Counted from the stretch's first letter, positions 25,401 through 38,866 are shown. The stretch is DNA of 64,000 nucleotides from Ptychodera flava (GCF_041260155.1 NC_091933.1:28402933-28466932); one strand, 5' to 3'. The notes: a model not told the origin generated them from the letters alone. Made by a program: numbers and translations.

Positions 25401-28400
25401 AATCTACTGCACTGCAGCGACAAATATTTCTTTTTTTCCCAACATTTGGCCTGCGTCAATGTCTTCTTTCCAAAATCCACCAGTGCCCTGGATATCATAT
25501 CATTTACCATTTACTTCAAAATCAAGTGACCTAGGCTGTCTGACTTGATTGCAAAAGTTAATACTGGTTCTGGACTTCTGTTAATATTTTATCATCTAGT
25601 CACAACATTAAATCATGCTTGTTTATGCTTAGGCAAAATCTCAATCTCTGTATGGAAAACCACACCTCTAGACATTATATTCTATGATTGTAATGCATGA
25701 TTATACCTGTCAGGTGAACTGAAAAAAATACACATTTCTTTTTGACGATGAAGGCATGTGTTTACACTGACCTGGTTGGCATCCACTTTGTAGTTGTTTT
25801 TCTGTCCAAAGAGTGATGCCATCGACACCGATATGGCAAATATTACGATTGCAATGGCCAAGGCATCTGTGAGTAGAGAAGCCATATACGTCGTTGTTGG
25901 TGGCTTTGGAGCTGGTAACCTGCCAGTGTACAACATTATTATGAGATGAGGAAATTCTGCCCAACATTTTGTCATTTCCATAATTTGCAATGAAGTCAGT
26001 CTGGCATATGGAAACAAAATTTGATGATGCCTATAAATCTTTCGAAAGGAAATTCATGATTCTGCTTTCAAAAAGGTTGAAGAAAGGCAATTCTTAAACT
26101 GCTGTAACTATAGTGCACATTTGGTTTTACATGTCGATTGAGACAACTGTTTTACTTACCCTGTTGGGATGTCACCAATAATGTCCACACCATAATCTTC
26201 CAGGCCTATGAGGTAGGATGTTAGCGCCCCTAATATCACCTGGCAAAAGTCAGTAAAGTATGCACAATTTCTTACCAACATTACACCAAAATGGCTATTT
26301 CATCTTGGAAGATACCCTTATTTCTAAAATGAGCTTGTATGTCACCATTTTATGCTATATACTAGTAAAATTGAGACTTCAGGTACAATAACATGTGTAC
26401 AGATCATATTTGTGTAGATAGAATTTTGTTGCCTGGTATGTACAAAGATTTCTGATATTGTTCACAGAACTATCAGTACCCTAAATCATACTTTACATAT
26501 AGCCTGCATAACAAGAGTAGATCAAGGGTGTTCCCATAGTGGCAACTATGGGATGACACTAATGCGCATGATTTTCAAGCCTGATTGAAATCAGATACAG
26601 TGATATCGTTTTAATACACTTTGTAGCTTCCCTACATCTGGGAATATATAGGGGCATATGATATTTCCCTGTCTGATTTCAATCACACACACGTTAAATT
26701 TCTATACACTCCTAACCTATACTATCCAAAGAAGATTAACATGCGTCAGCACTATCAAACTGCCCTTAGTTTGACATCTGTTGAAAAACAACAAATAAAA
26801 GATACTATCAAGTCTGATTTATGCCTGGTGATTATAATACAGTTGCAGATTATCAACTGTTTTCAGTTTGGACAATGCTACTGAGTAATGCAAGGTGTGA
26901 TTATAATCATCACTATATAACTGCAGAGTGTACTGCTCTCTAATACAAAGAAATTTTATATGAAACATGTATATTGGGCTGCTGCACAGAAGTTTCCAGA
27001 AACTTCTGAATTTACTCAAAGTTCATATAAATGTCTACTGCTAAATGGCATGCTGCATTTGATACACTTCTGACATGCATACTTTATTTGTATCCTCCTT
27101 ACCACTATTAACTCTGCCCCAAGTGGATATCCTCGTAGCTGTTTTGAAAATCTGCTTTCAAGCATTTTGATGATAATCAGAACTGTGATGCAGCTTATGG
27201 ACAGCAAAACTGTGACATAGTTTGCATATTTGAGATTCAATATGATGTCACGATACTCCTGAAAGTTGAAATAAAGTTTGTAAAATATATAGGTATGAGA
27301 AACAATGGATGTAAAATACTTTCTTCTCGAATGACAAAAAGTCACTGTGGGCCGAATGACATATTTTAGTCCGGCCCCTAGATCAACAATTTTTGGGAGG
27401 TGTTGCTTCTTGTTGCTGATGACTTACAGGTACTTGAACAGTGCATAGCACAGTAGTGACCTGGAGGCCATATGGTCTGTACGAGGCTGCAACACCAATG
27501 TATATTGATCATTACGCAAAAAACAAAGTGACATGCGAGAAAAGTGTACCAAAACTGCCACCTGGTGACCACATTTAGCTTGTATTTTGGCACAAATTAT
27601 ACGCATTTTTACGTTATGGTACCAAGTTTGAATGAAATTTATTCTAAGCACGTTTATTGGATGTGAAAAAATCGTAACTTAACAGTCGCTTGGTGGCCAT
27701 ATCGGATTGTACGTATCACAAAATGAATCGACCTGTATATATGTACCCGATGATAAATTGTCCTTGTACTGAGTTTTAACAAAATCGTCAGCATGTCTCA
27801 GTAACAACTGCAGATGGACGGACAGACCGAGCCAAATGCATTAGTTCTCAGGACATTGTCCACTAGGACTAAAAATAGACTACGACTGATATACTTACAT
27901 AGATCAATTTGAATGCCCCACTGTAACTTGGAATATCTATGCCTAGCAAGTCATCAAGCTGACTGGTGAAGACGTGAATGGCAGCACCAGTGGTGTAGCC
28001 CCTGATAAAGGGATCCGACAGGTAGATAGTAACCCAACCCAAACGCAGAATACCCATCAAGAGCTGAAATCATTGAAAAACACAATATAATATTATCGCA
28101 ATGTGTAAAGTATGCCTAAAGTATGCATCACTATATGCAGATATTAATGGATGACAGAGGCTATTGTAAAATAATGACAGTTACCAAAGGTAAAATTGGC
28201 CCTCAACTAGCATAGAAGGTTAATGTCAAAATAAATGGCATTTAGATGACATGGAAAATTGGGGGTTAGAAAAAATTGAATGATAAAAAATTAACATGTA
28301 ATTAAACAGCAGTGTTTTGAATTGTGTTTTTAGGACTGCTGTATTGGAACATTTGCATGTTCTTTGCCAATGTTGTCACTTTATGGCGTTTAACTCTGCT

Positions 28401-31400
28401 TTACTTCAACTGTCATCCCCTGGCAGATAACCAGGTAACATATTCCCCTTCTTTAGGATGTTTGGTTCCCAGCTTTGAATTTCCATTTCAGAGCTGATTT
28501 GATGTTGCGAGCACAATTTAATATCTGCTTTTCTTTTTGTGGATACTTAAACTGCTGACAACAACCTTGAATATGCAAGAAACACATTTGTTGATAAAAT
28601 TTACAAGCACTAAGCCACTCTGAGTCAGTACATATGATTTTGGGTACAACTGCTACCACAGACCCTGCGGAGACAAGACTCGATTGCTTAGCAGCCTTTT
28701 CTGTGTGTTGCGCACTGTGCTGAAATCTCCTGCATACCTGTGTGTATCAATCACTGTGTACATAATCATTAAATTTGTTTTAAATGTGGAAAACAAACCC
28801 AACAAATTTATGAAAACAAAGACAGCACTGTAGTTTTTACCAAGGGAAGGTAATCAAAGTTCATCAAACTGATAAAGCTTTTGTCTCAGCAGTTATCAAA
28901 TCCATGATAAAACACAGACAGAAGGCACACACAAACGGGAAACAACATCTGTACCGATACTGAAGAAACAAAGTGAAAAGAGCCATTGATTCAACCTGAA
29001 AGCCATATTACAAGGCGAAAGTAAGAACCCGCAAAGCAAGTAACAGCAGACAATGTCGGAAAATGGTGAACAATCTGACTGAACAAAACAAAAAGGTATG
29101 AGATATGTTATACTTAGATTTCGGGGAAAGTGTCCCCTAAGAAATAGCCAAGCCAATTACAATCTTTTTATCAGAATACAGAATAATAAATTTTCACCAT
29201 TACAGTGCAATATCAAGATACATTCATTGGAAGGCTACTATATTCAATATCTGACACCTCTAATGGCTTTGCTAAACTGTTGAAGTCAAAATCCAAAAGA
29301 TGGTCCAGACAAGACATACAAAATGCAATCCTGAAGGAATTTGTGGAGGAATTTTCCATCGCTCTGTTGGACATCTCTAGAATGCGGCATGAAAGTGAAG
29401 ACTTAAAACTTTTGCTCATTTTTCCTCAATGAAACTTTTAACCAAATCTTACCAAATCAAGAATAAACATGAGAGGTGTCCACTCTCTGTGCAAAATTTA
29501 GTACTAGAGTGACGAATTACCTATTAAGATTTCTTTATACCTGAAATTCAAAATTGGGAAACATAAAATTTTTGATTTTGAAAACTAACATGATGAAAAT
29601 TTTCCCTACACCAACCGCTTTAAAATGGTACGAGCCTCCCATAAGGGGTAGACCAAAAAAGTATTGATATGATTTGAGAGCTGAATATCTTTCCCAGAGG
29701 ACTGTTCTGCCTTAAGGAGGCAAACTTTGTTCCCCTATCAAAAGTGAATAACCCAGTACTGTTCAATGGTTTACTACAAATGTTGCCACTAAATATTATT
29801 ATTTCACTATGCTAATGGAATAACTGGTAGATAAATGGATAAAGCTAGAAGTAAAATGAAAGATCGATGGAAAGCAGTATGGTCATCTTTGACATTAGAC
29901 AGGAAGACATGGTTCAGATCTGGATTGAACAATTAGAAAACCTTGGACTGTGATCAGAGTTTACTCCCTGGTTTTCAGTTGGTCTTTTTATAAAACTGAC
30001 CACAGGTAATACAATTTTGATGTAAGCTATCTAAGATTTGTGTTCACCTAAATCTTTTCCAATGGGCTGCTCATTTCCTAAATAAACCAACATCAAACAG
30101 TGGTTTGTTTTGAGAGATTCATGTTCATCTTCACAATAAATCAAAGTTGGCGTACCACAGAGCACAAGAGCTATAGATCCACATTTTGCCAGTTTTGATG
30201 TTGACAGCTAAACTCACTTCAGCATTGGAGAATATCCAAAATCATAGAGCACTCAGAATCATGATTTCCCCCTTCTATTCTTGGAGCCATGCTCTGAGTT
30301 ACTCAACACTGAAACACTTGATAAAAGACGTTCACTAATTTGTAAAAGGTCTGCATCTACAAGTCTTCCTCTAACCATAGACTTAACCACCATATTCCAT
30401 CTGGAGTTTATCATAAGTACCAGACATGTTTCAACCATGAAGGGAAAAGCAGAAAGATAAAAGTCCAGTTGTTATAGCACAATTGAGACTGCTTCAATAA
30501 GTTTATTCATTATTTTAGTTCCTCCATAATCTTTTAAACCATATTTACTGGCAGTAGCTTTCAGTTTCATGCTACATTTTTCTGATTTACATTCTATTGA
30601 CATAATATTATTGTGTACACCCATGTAATATGACCTCTGGTCACCATTTGCGTTCTCAAAAAACCATTTACAACTCTTTTCAATATCATTTATTATTTTT
30701 CCATGGTGATGATTAGAGAACATGTGCTCTCATTTGGAATACCTGAGAGCAATCGCTGTTGCGATCCATGAATTTTTAAAAATATACCATCAGTGTTATC
30801 GCTGGTATTGTATTTAAATGAAGCTTAATTTGTTTATTTTCCAAAGAAAAGTCTGAAAGAGCTCAATCATGCAACATTTGGACATCGATTTTGCTTGTGA
30901 TGTGGGTCAGACTGCAGTGTCTGTAGAAATATGTCGGTTAATGTACTGTCCTACAGAGTACATCTTTAACTGATGCTCCAGGCAGCTGAGGTGGCCATTA
31001 CATTATCTTCACCGAAAAGTACGGTGGCAAGGCTTATCTGTGACACTTGCTAAAATTACACAATTAAAATGTTATTGATTCACTCAGTGTCATAACACTG
31101 TATCCTTCACACAGACCACTCTGTCTCTATTCAAGTTACCAAACGTTTCATAGTCTATTTTGGTTGATAAAGGGCAACTTCAAACTTTTTTGTTGATAAC
31201 AGTGCTAGCATCTCTCACGGTCTTTGATACACAGCAGTTTACATACAGTGGCCTGGAAATTGTCCTTTCAAATTCTCATGGCGATGAGATGATGTAAAGA
31301 TATGGCATCTAAATATGTCAATTAATATCAAAATGGCTTATATTTAGATGCTAACCATCCTTTCAAACCATTGCCCGTACAATATACTTTTACCAAGTCA

Positions 31401-34400
31401 CGAACCTGTTCTTCCTGTTGGATCTACATACATATGGAAGTAACTGCTGTACTGTTAATATTTACAGCGCCAACAGGTTTTTTGTATCAGAGGTTGACCT
31501 GCAGACAGGTCCGGCCTTAAGAAGACCCGACATGACCCGGGGACATGACGTGTATAACTGACGATAATGCAAATGTATGTCTATGAAGTTTTATCATGTC
31601 ATGTACAGAAGCAGAGTTTCTGCCATTTGGTTAAAGATTTCAATTCAATTCAATTTATTAAATTTCACCGATCTCACAGGAAGTCAATTTATTTTTTATA
31701 AATGCAATTGCTCTTTTGAACTTTTGTGCAAGGATGTTTCATTTTATGTTTTATTTTATGTTTCACTTTCTTTTTCTCGTTTTCTGTGTTGATTGCATGA
31801 TTGAGTTTGCCTGTGCTCTCATATTAATTGTCACGTGTTGTTAGGGATTTAGATAATATTCCTGAATAAAATAACAGAAAAAAACAAACAAAATTAAATA
31901 ACAAACAAACAAACAAATAAATAAATGTAACTTTTTCTATCCTAAATCAAGTAATGAGAATCCAAACTGCAAAAATGTTATCATCTTGTGGACAGACATC
32001 AACCTTTGACTTCAGTATCATGATTATTTTTCAAATTCAAAAGTGACACAGATAAAAACTGGGGGCCTATTTGATTTTAGAGTGTCTTCACATTATTTTA
32101 GCAGACGAGACAGATATACAGCTTTAATATATGAATCTCCTTTACCGTAACACTCGGATAATCAAGGTATTAGAAAGACATGTACTTGAATAAAAGTTTT
32201 AAATTATATATTAAACGTTTCATTTTAGTTGCAGAGGAGGTTGGGTGGAGCTTTGCAGGGCTGTAATGGCCGTGCCTGAATGAACAGAGGTAACCACATA
32301 ATTCACCAATAGATCAGTCTACGCATGTTTGATGTGCACGTGTTGGATTTGAAATTTACAAACATAAAACAGTTATTAATAAATTTCATATCCCCGGGTC
32401 TTGTACACAGCTCATTAAAATTATGCATGTCCAGTTAATTTCCATGCAAAATTCCCTCTTTTAAATCAGTGTCCCATCATTATTGATCTCCTAGGCCTTT
32501 TTGTGAAATTTGCTTGATGATCTACTTTATCAGGGTGTCACCTTGGCATATAACAAAGTCAGCTACAACATAAACCCAGATTTGAATGTGCTAGAGATCG
32601 AGTAATTTATGTCCGGAATCTTTACAAGTTTTTTAACTACCAACTGTGAATACGTATAAAAGTATGGCTTCACATCAAGAATTTGATTGCTTTTTTGCCA
32701 ATTTTCAGTCTTGTAAACCTTGAGAAAGATTCTTTCCTTTGGCACTTTACCCTCATAAATACTCTGAACTGTTCAGAGTGTATGTTGCAAAATTAGTAAC
32801 TGTCAGATTGTATTTGATTATAAAGTTACCCATACACATATATAGCAAATGTACACACTGACATATGTGATAGCAATCTGTGCTTTATCTATGGCACAAG
32901 GGTTAGAGTACGTCTGATGACAAAATGAATAATCTGATGTTTGTTTTCTAGATGGTTTACTGTCCACATATTCAAGTGAATGATCAGCATTTTAAACCTT
33001 ATAATCGACTGTATGGATATTTTGCTAAGATACTCAGAGTTGTTGAATGACTTTACATTGGGTGATAATATGACAGCAATTTATCTCATCATCAAATCAT
33101 TATTCAATCATAAAGTGGCTAAGACGAGGTTTTTACACCTATTTATGGGTATTGAAGGGTATTATGAAGCTGTTAACTAGCCCCTGTTTAAATATACAGT
33201 CAAATTTCCACACAAGGGGACAAAGATGAGAGATACATACGGTACATGTGGGAGGTGATAATTGTTTTCATATGATGTTGGAGAGCTTTAATAGTAAATG
33301 GATTGCACCTGTAACTCTTGGTGATTTTTTCATTATTTTTAATGTCAGTTACAATTTGTTGTCCTACTCCCCAAAGGATATTGATATTCGCAGTATTTAG
33401 CTTGTTAACTCAGCCTTTAAATGTATAGATTGCATTGTTATTGTTGAAAAGTAAATTCTAGTCTGGACTAGATTTTGAATGCCAACAATAACGGAGCACG
33501 TTTCACCTATCGGACAGTTGTTGACCAGCTGAACGATTGGTGTATAGGGGAGTAGAACAAGAACATGCTGTTGACACACAAAACTAATAGCATAAAATCA
33601 TCAAAACTTACAGCCACTGGCCTTTCTAAACAGACTTAAAATACCTACACATCAAAAATTTAGAATTTAGATATGAATAAGTCAGCAGCATTGAATACAT
33701 GGTATTGAAGGACCAATGGCCTCTGACCATTTGACCACCATGTTTTAGCCCGGCAATCTCATTATGCCAAAGTTGGATCTCTGCATAAGGAAGCACGGTG
33801 TGAAAGGTTGCAGCCCTACACAATTTATAAGCCTTACAGATACATAGTGTTGGAAAGTTAGCTTATACCTGGATTAATCCAACCAGAAATGCCAGTGACA
33901 CCGCTGCTACAACCAACTCTTCTTCTCTGTCTGAGGTTCCTGGTATACCTGTGGTGTTTGTTCCGTTGGTGACATCAGATGCACTAAAGCCACTGTCGCT
34001 GGGGTCTTCAGGTACGGCTCTCTCAATTGCTGAACTCACCATCATGCTGATAATTGCAAATGTTCCTGCCATCAGAATAAATGCAAGACAGTTGGCATAA
34101 TTTTTGGTGAAAATAATGTCTGACAAGATTGAAACTGCAACAGAACTACAGATCTAATATTTAAAAATTCCCCCATTTATCACAATCCAACTTTGATATC
34201 ATATAATAATGGAAAGAGTTCAGTAGTATGTGAAATTTATTTTTACATAGCTTCCACAGTCAAGGTAAAGACAGTGTGCAGCATCACTGAAGGTCAGCTC
34301 TGATGGCGTAGGCTGGTGCTTGGAAAAATGTAACGGACTGACAGAAACTTTACAGAGTGCTTGATTTCGGGCAAATCACAACACTGAAGTGTGTGGAATG

Positions 34401-37400
34401 GAATTTTCTACAGTGACTTTGCTTGATTAAAACTTCTGTACTGATTAGATCTTATCAAAATTGTAAGGTCTTGTCAGCATTTGTGGTAAAGCTACAACTT
34501 TCAATATCTAAAGAAGGACCCTAATAATTTGAAAGTTTTTAAATTCATTCAAGTTGATGAATAGTATTGGATGTTTGCTTTTCCTATAAGAGACACAATT
34601 TATCACCTGTAATCTGATAAAAGGTGATTTGACACCGATTGTAATATATATTAATTCATTTGCTTGTGTACTCACCTACAGCAATCTCCTTTGCAGAGCC
34701 GGTAAATGCGTAGACGATAGGTGCAAAGAAAGAGAGGTACAGCCCATACACAGCTGGCACAGATGCCAATAATGCATACGCCATGCCTGAAGAATATAAA
34801 GAAACATAAAGTACTCATTGCTACATTGTCAATACTCATATCTGTACACTAATTTTCTTACTGCTACAAATACAGTTGATTTCAATTCAGTGTTACAACT
34901 CGATGTATAAGACAGACACATTATATGTACAATTTAAACAATTAGCTTGGGTATCACCACACATTCAAAAGTTACTGACTCACTGCACAGTAAACCAGCA
35001 TGGAGCAACTCTGTCTGGACCAATTTATAGCTGAACAGTTGAGTACACTTCATCTACAATGTAGCTGTTTTAAATAACAATTACAGCTGAAAGTTAGAAG
35101 ATGTTTTCTCAACTAAAAGTGTTTCACATACAGAGTATTTGGTAATGCCATTTGGGACTGATTCAGGTGAGAGACAATCTGTGTCACTCACTGATTTACT
35201 AGGTTTATCATTTATTTCTTACTGCTGTTGTTTTCAAAACCATGTAATTTTTTAAGATACTGTGAAATCAATTGTAGATTTCAATGCATCTGTATACGTT
35301 TGTTTCACTGGTACTTTACACAGGTTCACTGTCTTTTTTCAATCATTAGATCAATGTGATAAGCAAAAATACATTTCACAATAACAAGTGAAGTTAAAAG
35401 TCAGTGTGACAAGTTTCAGGCTATACAGTCACTAACTGAGATCTTTAATTATTGATTATCATTGTCTTTTGAGAAACTTGAAAAAAATATTTGAACAAGC
35501 GAACTAACAGCCAATACAGCTTTACTATGTTATGCAGATAATAACTATTTGTGACACTGGTGTTGATGAAGAAGATGGAAATTTTTGATAGTTCATTTCA
35601 GGATGGCCTGACAAAAAATGACAAAATGGCTGTAAAAATACACAATTGAAGATTTCATCATAATTTGAACATATCACATTATCATCATCCCTAAAAACAT
35701 GTCAGTCAAAGCTGTTAGACGAGTAGTTTTTTTAGAAACAAAGTTTTTAACCAAAAAAGGGCAAAAATTGCCCCAAAGATAGGAAATTGCAGATTTCATA
35801 ATTTCAACACATCATATTAAGATAACCCCTAGGAACCTGTATACCAAATATCAACACTATCAGAAGAGCGGTTTTTGAGAAACAAATTTTTTGACCAAAT
35901 AATGGCAAAAATTGCCCCTAAAATACAAAATTGCAGATTTCATCGTAATTTCAATATATCACATTAAGTTCATCTGTAGGAACTTGTATACCAAACATCA
36001 AAGCTATCAGAAGGGTAATTTTTGAGAAACAAATTTTTTGACCAAAAATGGCAAAAATTGACCCAAAAACACAAAATTGTAAATTTCTTCATAATTTTGA
36101 AATTTCACACATTGATAATCCCTATGAACCTGTATACCAATATCAAAGCTGTCAGACAAGCACCTTTGATGAAATAAATTTTTGACAAAAAATGACAAAA
36201 ATTGCCTAAGAAATACAAATTTGCCTATTTCACCACAATTTGAATAAGTCTGAATAAGGTCATCCCTAGTGACCTGTATTCCAAATATTAAAGGAATCAG
36301 GCTGGCCATTTTGAAGAAGCAGCTTGGATGTAAAAAGTTGACAGATGCTGAATATCGGACGCTGCCACACATCCACCCACTAAATAAACTTTGCATTGTT
36401 GAAAGTGAAGTTAAAATAAGTTCACTTAAATGGACTTACGTGCTGAGATACATGCACGATAGAGATTTATGTGTTTGACCGGAAAAATATTATGGTTTGC
36501 TTTGTCAGCCTGCCATATTGTTTGAATAGAACTTGACAGCAGGTATTATACAACATATGTTTAGAAATTCAAGCCACTGAGTCTGAGTGATCTGATACAA
36601 CAAACACCTATTGCAACTGCTCAAATGCTTTAGAAAACTTGGAACTTTGCAAAATCATGCATCTCTTTGACATATTACTTGGAACTAGATCATTAGTTTT
36701 CTTTATGTTGGCATAAAATGTCATGCCTTAGTGAAACAATTTGACCTTGTACCTGGAATACAGCCTTATAAGGAAAAGGAAGCATGTTGGTTTATAAATG
36801 GAAACACACTCATAGACATGCAAATAAAAGTCATGGCGTCCGCTCAAAGCAACAAATACTAAAAGTATGAACCTATTTCAAACAAACAAAACTAAAGAGT
36901 AACTTATAAATGAAATAAATCTCACTATTAAAATCTACCAAGCAATTGCAATTTCCTACTTGTTTACAAAACAAAATATGTGTTCTTGTAATTAGTTGAA
37001 TTCATCAATAAAAACATGCATGACCCTGAATATTTTTCTATATTCACATCCTCCAACAGAGTGGTTTTCGCTGAATTTTCAACTCCCTTCACAACAGATG
37101 CCAAATAATAAAGTTCCAAATGTGCCGATTGCACTCTATCATGAACAGTCATAATAAAGGAAACACGTTTTTTGGCCCTTTTGAAGTAAATTGTCGCATT
37201 CAATTGTCACATTCAATCCTTAGATAGAAAATCTATGGAAGACACTGACTGACAAATACATTGTTTGCAATTAGAATTTTTTTAAATTTTGCAGCAAGCA
37301 GGACCCAAGTGAATATATGTACATAATGAGGCTGAGTTTGTGAAGGCTGACCATGGATACATGGTTATTTACCATTCAAGGCAACCAAAAGTTAACAATT

Positions 37401-38866
37401 TTGCATTGCAAAGAATGCTGACCAAGTGAATGTATGGCTAAACATCTTCCCACTAGTAACCCCTATATAGTATTTAATAGTCCACAAAGGTGGCTCTTAT
37501 TGCCATATATTATTCTTTTAAAGCAAATAAAAAATATTTGGCAATTGTGAAAACTCCATGGATAGAAATCTGAAGGTGCTCTTTCGACTATTGCTAATGT
37601 GCATATGCAACAAGACACCACAGATTACAATGCATTAGGCTAATCTTGCCGTCGGATCAAACTCAAATCTTTGAAGCAACGGCTAGACACTTGGCTGGCA
37701 ATTTATTGATCTTGATACACATGTACTACAACCAGCCAAGGTACTCAATAATTTGATGTATGTCTGGTAGCCCTATTATAAATTGGATTTTAGCCATGGA
37801 TAAGTGATGTACGATAAGCGATGTAAAAGTATTAATTTAATCAAAGTACTATTAAAGTTCACGCATCAAACGGTAATGACTGTGATAATGACTGGATACA
37901 TAAATATCTTGAACCATGCTATAGGTACAGATATAGATATGAAGGATATCTATACTCTGTATGATGTGTGTGTTAGACCCACAGATCTGTTGGCTCAATC
38001 AGTTTAAGGTAGTACGTCTTCAAAAGTGAAAGACTTAATGTTTTGTTCAACTTTCCTGTAATGAAACTTTCTACCTTTCTCTCACCAAATCAAGAATAAA
38101 ATTGGGGGTCACTGTGCAAACTTTGGTACAACAGAAACAAATAGCCTAAAATTTATCGATATCTGAAATTCAAAATGGCCAGCATCCCTGTGTTAACTCT
38201 ATGGAGAGAAATAAAATTTTCAATTTTCGAAAAACTAAGACCGTACAAAACTTTATTTCACCAAGAGCTTTAAAATGAGCACCCACAAGTGATAGATCAG
38301 AAGAGAATTGTAAAAGTTTTGAGTCGAATATCTGTTCCTGAGATGCATTCTACCTAGTAGTGCAATAGCTAACTTTGAAGGTGATTTGTAGACTCACCTT
38401 GAGGGATGTTCATGGCACACACAGTTATACCTGATATGGTATCACCCACCAGCTGCTTTGTAACTGAATATTTGGGCAACCACTTTATGATTGGAAGGGT
38501 TGCCGTCACACAGCTGCCACAACACTGTCCGCTGCATCGACATTTTTTGAACTTCTTTTTGAATCTCTGACTGTAAGGCACATACTCATTGGGGGACTCC
38601 TTGTAAACTGTCTGAAAAGACCGCTGTGTGTAGACGGGTCTCTCTATCCTGAAACTCTTCATGGGGGTGCCATCTTCACTCTCCACGTCTTCCTCTAACT
38701 GTTTTTCAACATCTGTTATCTGTGGGGATAAAGGGTTGTCCACTCCATCTTTCTCTTCATTCGACTTCACCATACTCCCCGTCTGACTTCCTTTCTCCTC
38801 CAGGGGAAGATCTAAATTCCCATCCACCAATGCACCTTCTGAGCCGCTGTCTGTTGATGTCATCAT
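16012..38866 (-). CDS. SLC26: SLC26-family anion transporter, copy A (complete, 15 coding exons)
   Basis: SulP/SLC26 anion exchanger or channel of the plasma membrane, closest in feel to the SLC26A3/A4/A5/A6 clade. Exons (5' to 3'): 38866-38398, 34786-34676, 34065-33869, 28063-27899, 27258-27103, 26239-26160, 25919-25772, 22823-22710, 21801-21724, 20593-20498, 19236-19060, 18813-18586, 17657-17231, 16389-16262, 16143-16012. They total 2706 nt, 901 residues plus stop, with all introns GT-AG and in phase. Residues 1-130 are a cytoplasmic N terminus. The transmembrane core follows, with [20 protein letters not shown] (154-173), [24 protein letters not shown], and the anion-site serine-arginine in [10 protein letters not shown] (S467-R468, equivalent to prestin S398-R399). 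The STAS domain spans roughly 577-860. The tail ends DTAL, a class I PDZ ligand. The start is fixed by an in-frame TAA two codons upstream. Transported anions and any electromotility cannot be inferred. Confidence 0.93.
16424..16455. repeat. (GA)n microsatellite in intron 14 of copy A
   Basis: A 32-bp GA run begins about 35 bp upstream (in the gene's sense) of the exon 14 acceptor. Copy B has a GA run at the matching place (51487-51537), so the microsatellite probably predates the gene duplication. Confidence 0.9.
17231..17657 (-). CDS. SLC26: SLC26 copy A, exon 13: STAS insert and second half of STAS
   Basis: Encodes residues 674-815. Residues 674-771 are the variable insert within the STAS domain: low-complexity, rich in Ser, Thr, Asn, Asp and Glu, with two acidic runs (ETDDDNKEAD and YDSDDDEDDD). 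From 772 comes the conserved STAS core [20 protein letters not shown] and the helix ending KVGVKILMAQ. The exon is 228 bp (76 codons) longer than its counterpart in copy B, all of it in the insert. It ends in phase 1. Confidence 0.9.
17957..18284. mobile_element. GGTAG/TTAA small element, copy in intron 12 of SLC26 A
   Basis: The left end GGTAGAACGTGCCTCGGGG is preceded by TTAA (17953-17956). The body carries family words (GAGTTAACACAGGGAAAGTG, ACCCCCGATTTTTATT) and the right end decays into GAGGCGCTGCCC. No coding capacity. Confidence 0.7.
19269..19590. mobile_element. GGTAG/TTAA small element, copy in intron 10 of SLC26 A
   Basis: Starts GGCAGTATGCCCCTCAAAAT, contains TTTCCCTGTGTTAACTCTAT and ends near ATATCGGTGCCAGAGGC. 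Diverged but aligned in order with the copies at 38008 and 61114. Confidence 0.65.
22710..22823 (-). CDS. SLC26: SLC26 copy A, exon 8 with the anion-binding serine-arginine
   Basis: Encodes residues 443-480, starting ELVAYG and containing [19 protein letters not shown]. The S467-R468 pair is the central anion-site position in this family. The last 51 bases of the exon are identical to those of copy B (57078-57191), although the first half differs at several sites. Confidence 0.9.
23907..25361. mobile_element. 1.45-kb element made of about 147-bp internal tandem repeats, intron 7 of SLC26 A
   Basis: About nine degenerate units, marked by GCAATTTTTG(C/T)CATTTTTGG at about 24088, 24237, 24392, 24539, 24663, 24811, 24957, 25104 and 25247. 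The ends are imperfect inverted repeats: AATATTTAGCTCTGCTG on the left and CAGCGGAGCTATATT on the right. A CGTCGTC-rich segment at about 23936-23970 follows the left end. No open frame of note is present. A second, shorter copy in the opposite orientation lies at about 35545-36310. The class is unknown; a nonautonomous DNA element is the best fit. Confidence 0.7.
29377..29714. mobile_element. GGTAG/TTAA small element, copy in intron 3 of SLC26 A
   Basis: Starts near CTAGAATGCGGCATGAAAGT, continues with family words (GACTTAAAACTTTTGCTCA, CCAAATCAAGAATAAA, GCTTTAAAATGGTACGAGCC) and ends GCC followed by TTAA. The ends are more decayed than in the 38008 and 46857 copies. Confidence 0.6.
30225..30345 (+). 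pseudogene. Possible LINE reverse-transcriptase C-terminal scrap
   Basis: The plus strand reads LENIQNHRALRIM followed by a region with SWSHALSY, matching the L-x-x-I-Q-x-R-A-L-R-I-I pattern that follows the polymerase core in many LINEs. The frame breaks soon after. Only about 120 bp is recognisable, so this is tentative. Confidence 0.35.
33869..34065 (-). CDS. SLC26: SLC26 copy A, exon 3 with glycosylated extracellular loop
   Basis: Encodes residues 194-259: membrane segment TFAIISMMV, then a loop with two N-glycosylation sequons, N227-G-T and N230-T-T, then a second membrane segment ending FLVGLIQ. Glycosylation of this loop is common in vertebrate SLC26 proteins. By hand count only about 12 of 197 bases differ from the matching exon of copy B. 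Confidence 0.9.
35545..36310. mobile_element. Shorter inverted copy of the 147-bp-repeat element, intron 1 of SLC26 A
   Basis: On the plus strand it reads as the complement of the 23907-25361 element: GGCAAAAATTGCC(C/A)C recurs at about 35761, 35905, 36052 and 36195. The end near 35545-35610 matches the complement of the 25260-25320 segment (GAAATGAGCTATCAA against TTGATAGTTCATTTC, approximately). The far end lacks the terminal inverted repeat, so it is truncated. Confidence 0.65.
38008..38354. mobile_element. GGTAG/TTAA small element beside the exon 1 donor of SLC26 A
   Basis: The left end GGTAGTACGTCTTC is preceded by TTAA (38004-38007); the right end is GATGCATTCTACC. It is 347 bp long and well preserved, and lies in intron 1 only about 43 bp from the exon 1 splice donor (38397). 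Confidence 0.8.
38398..38866 (-). CDS. SLC26: SLC26 copy A, coding exon 1 (N terminus)
   Basis: This exon encodes residues 1-156 and ends in phase 1 at a GTGAGTC donor. Residues 1-70 are acidic and serine-rich. A basic stretch, RFKKKFKKCR (101-110), leads into a cysteine cluster with five cysteines in eleven residues (109, 111, 115, 116, 119). The family-typical LPIIKWLPKY (124-133) and GDTISGITV (141-149) follow. The N terminus is roughly 60 residues longer than in vertebrate prestin up to the shared P-Q-G motif. The corresponding exon of copy B is outside the window. Confidence 0.9.

Larger units (their letters stand above)
28064..33868. other. Intron 3 of SLC26 A: repeats but no nested gene seen
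   Basis: The 5.8-kb intron holds a GGTAG-family element (29377-29714) and a possible LINE scrap (30225-30345). Its 3' part shares short noncoding matches with intron 3 of copy B, for example around 32760-32990 against 61885-62120. I see no exon, RNA gene or nested gene elsewhere in it. Confidence 0.5.
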
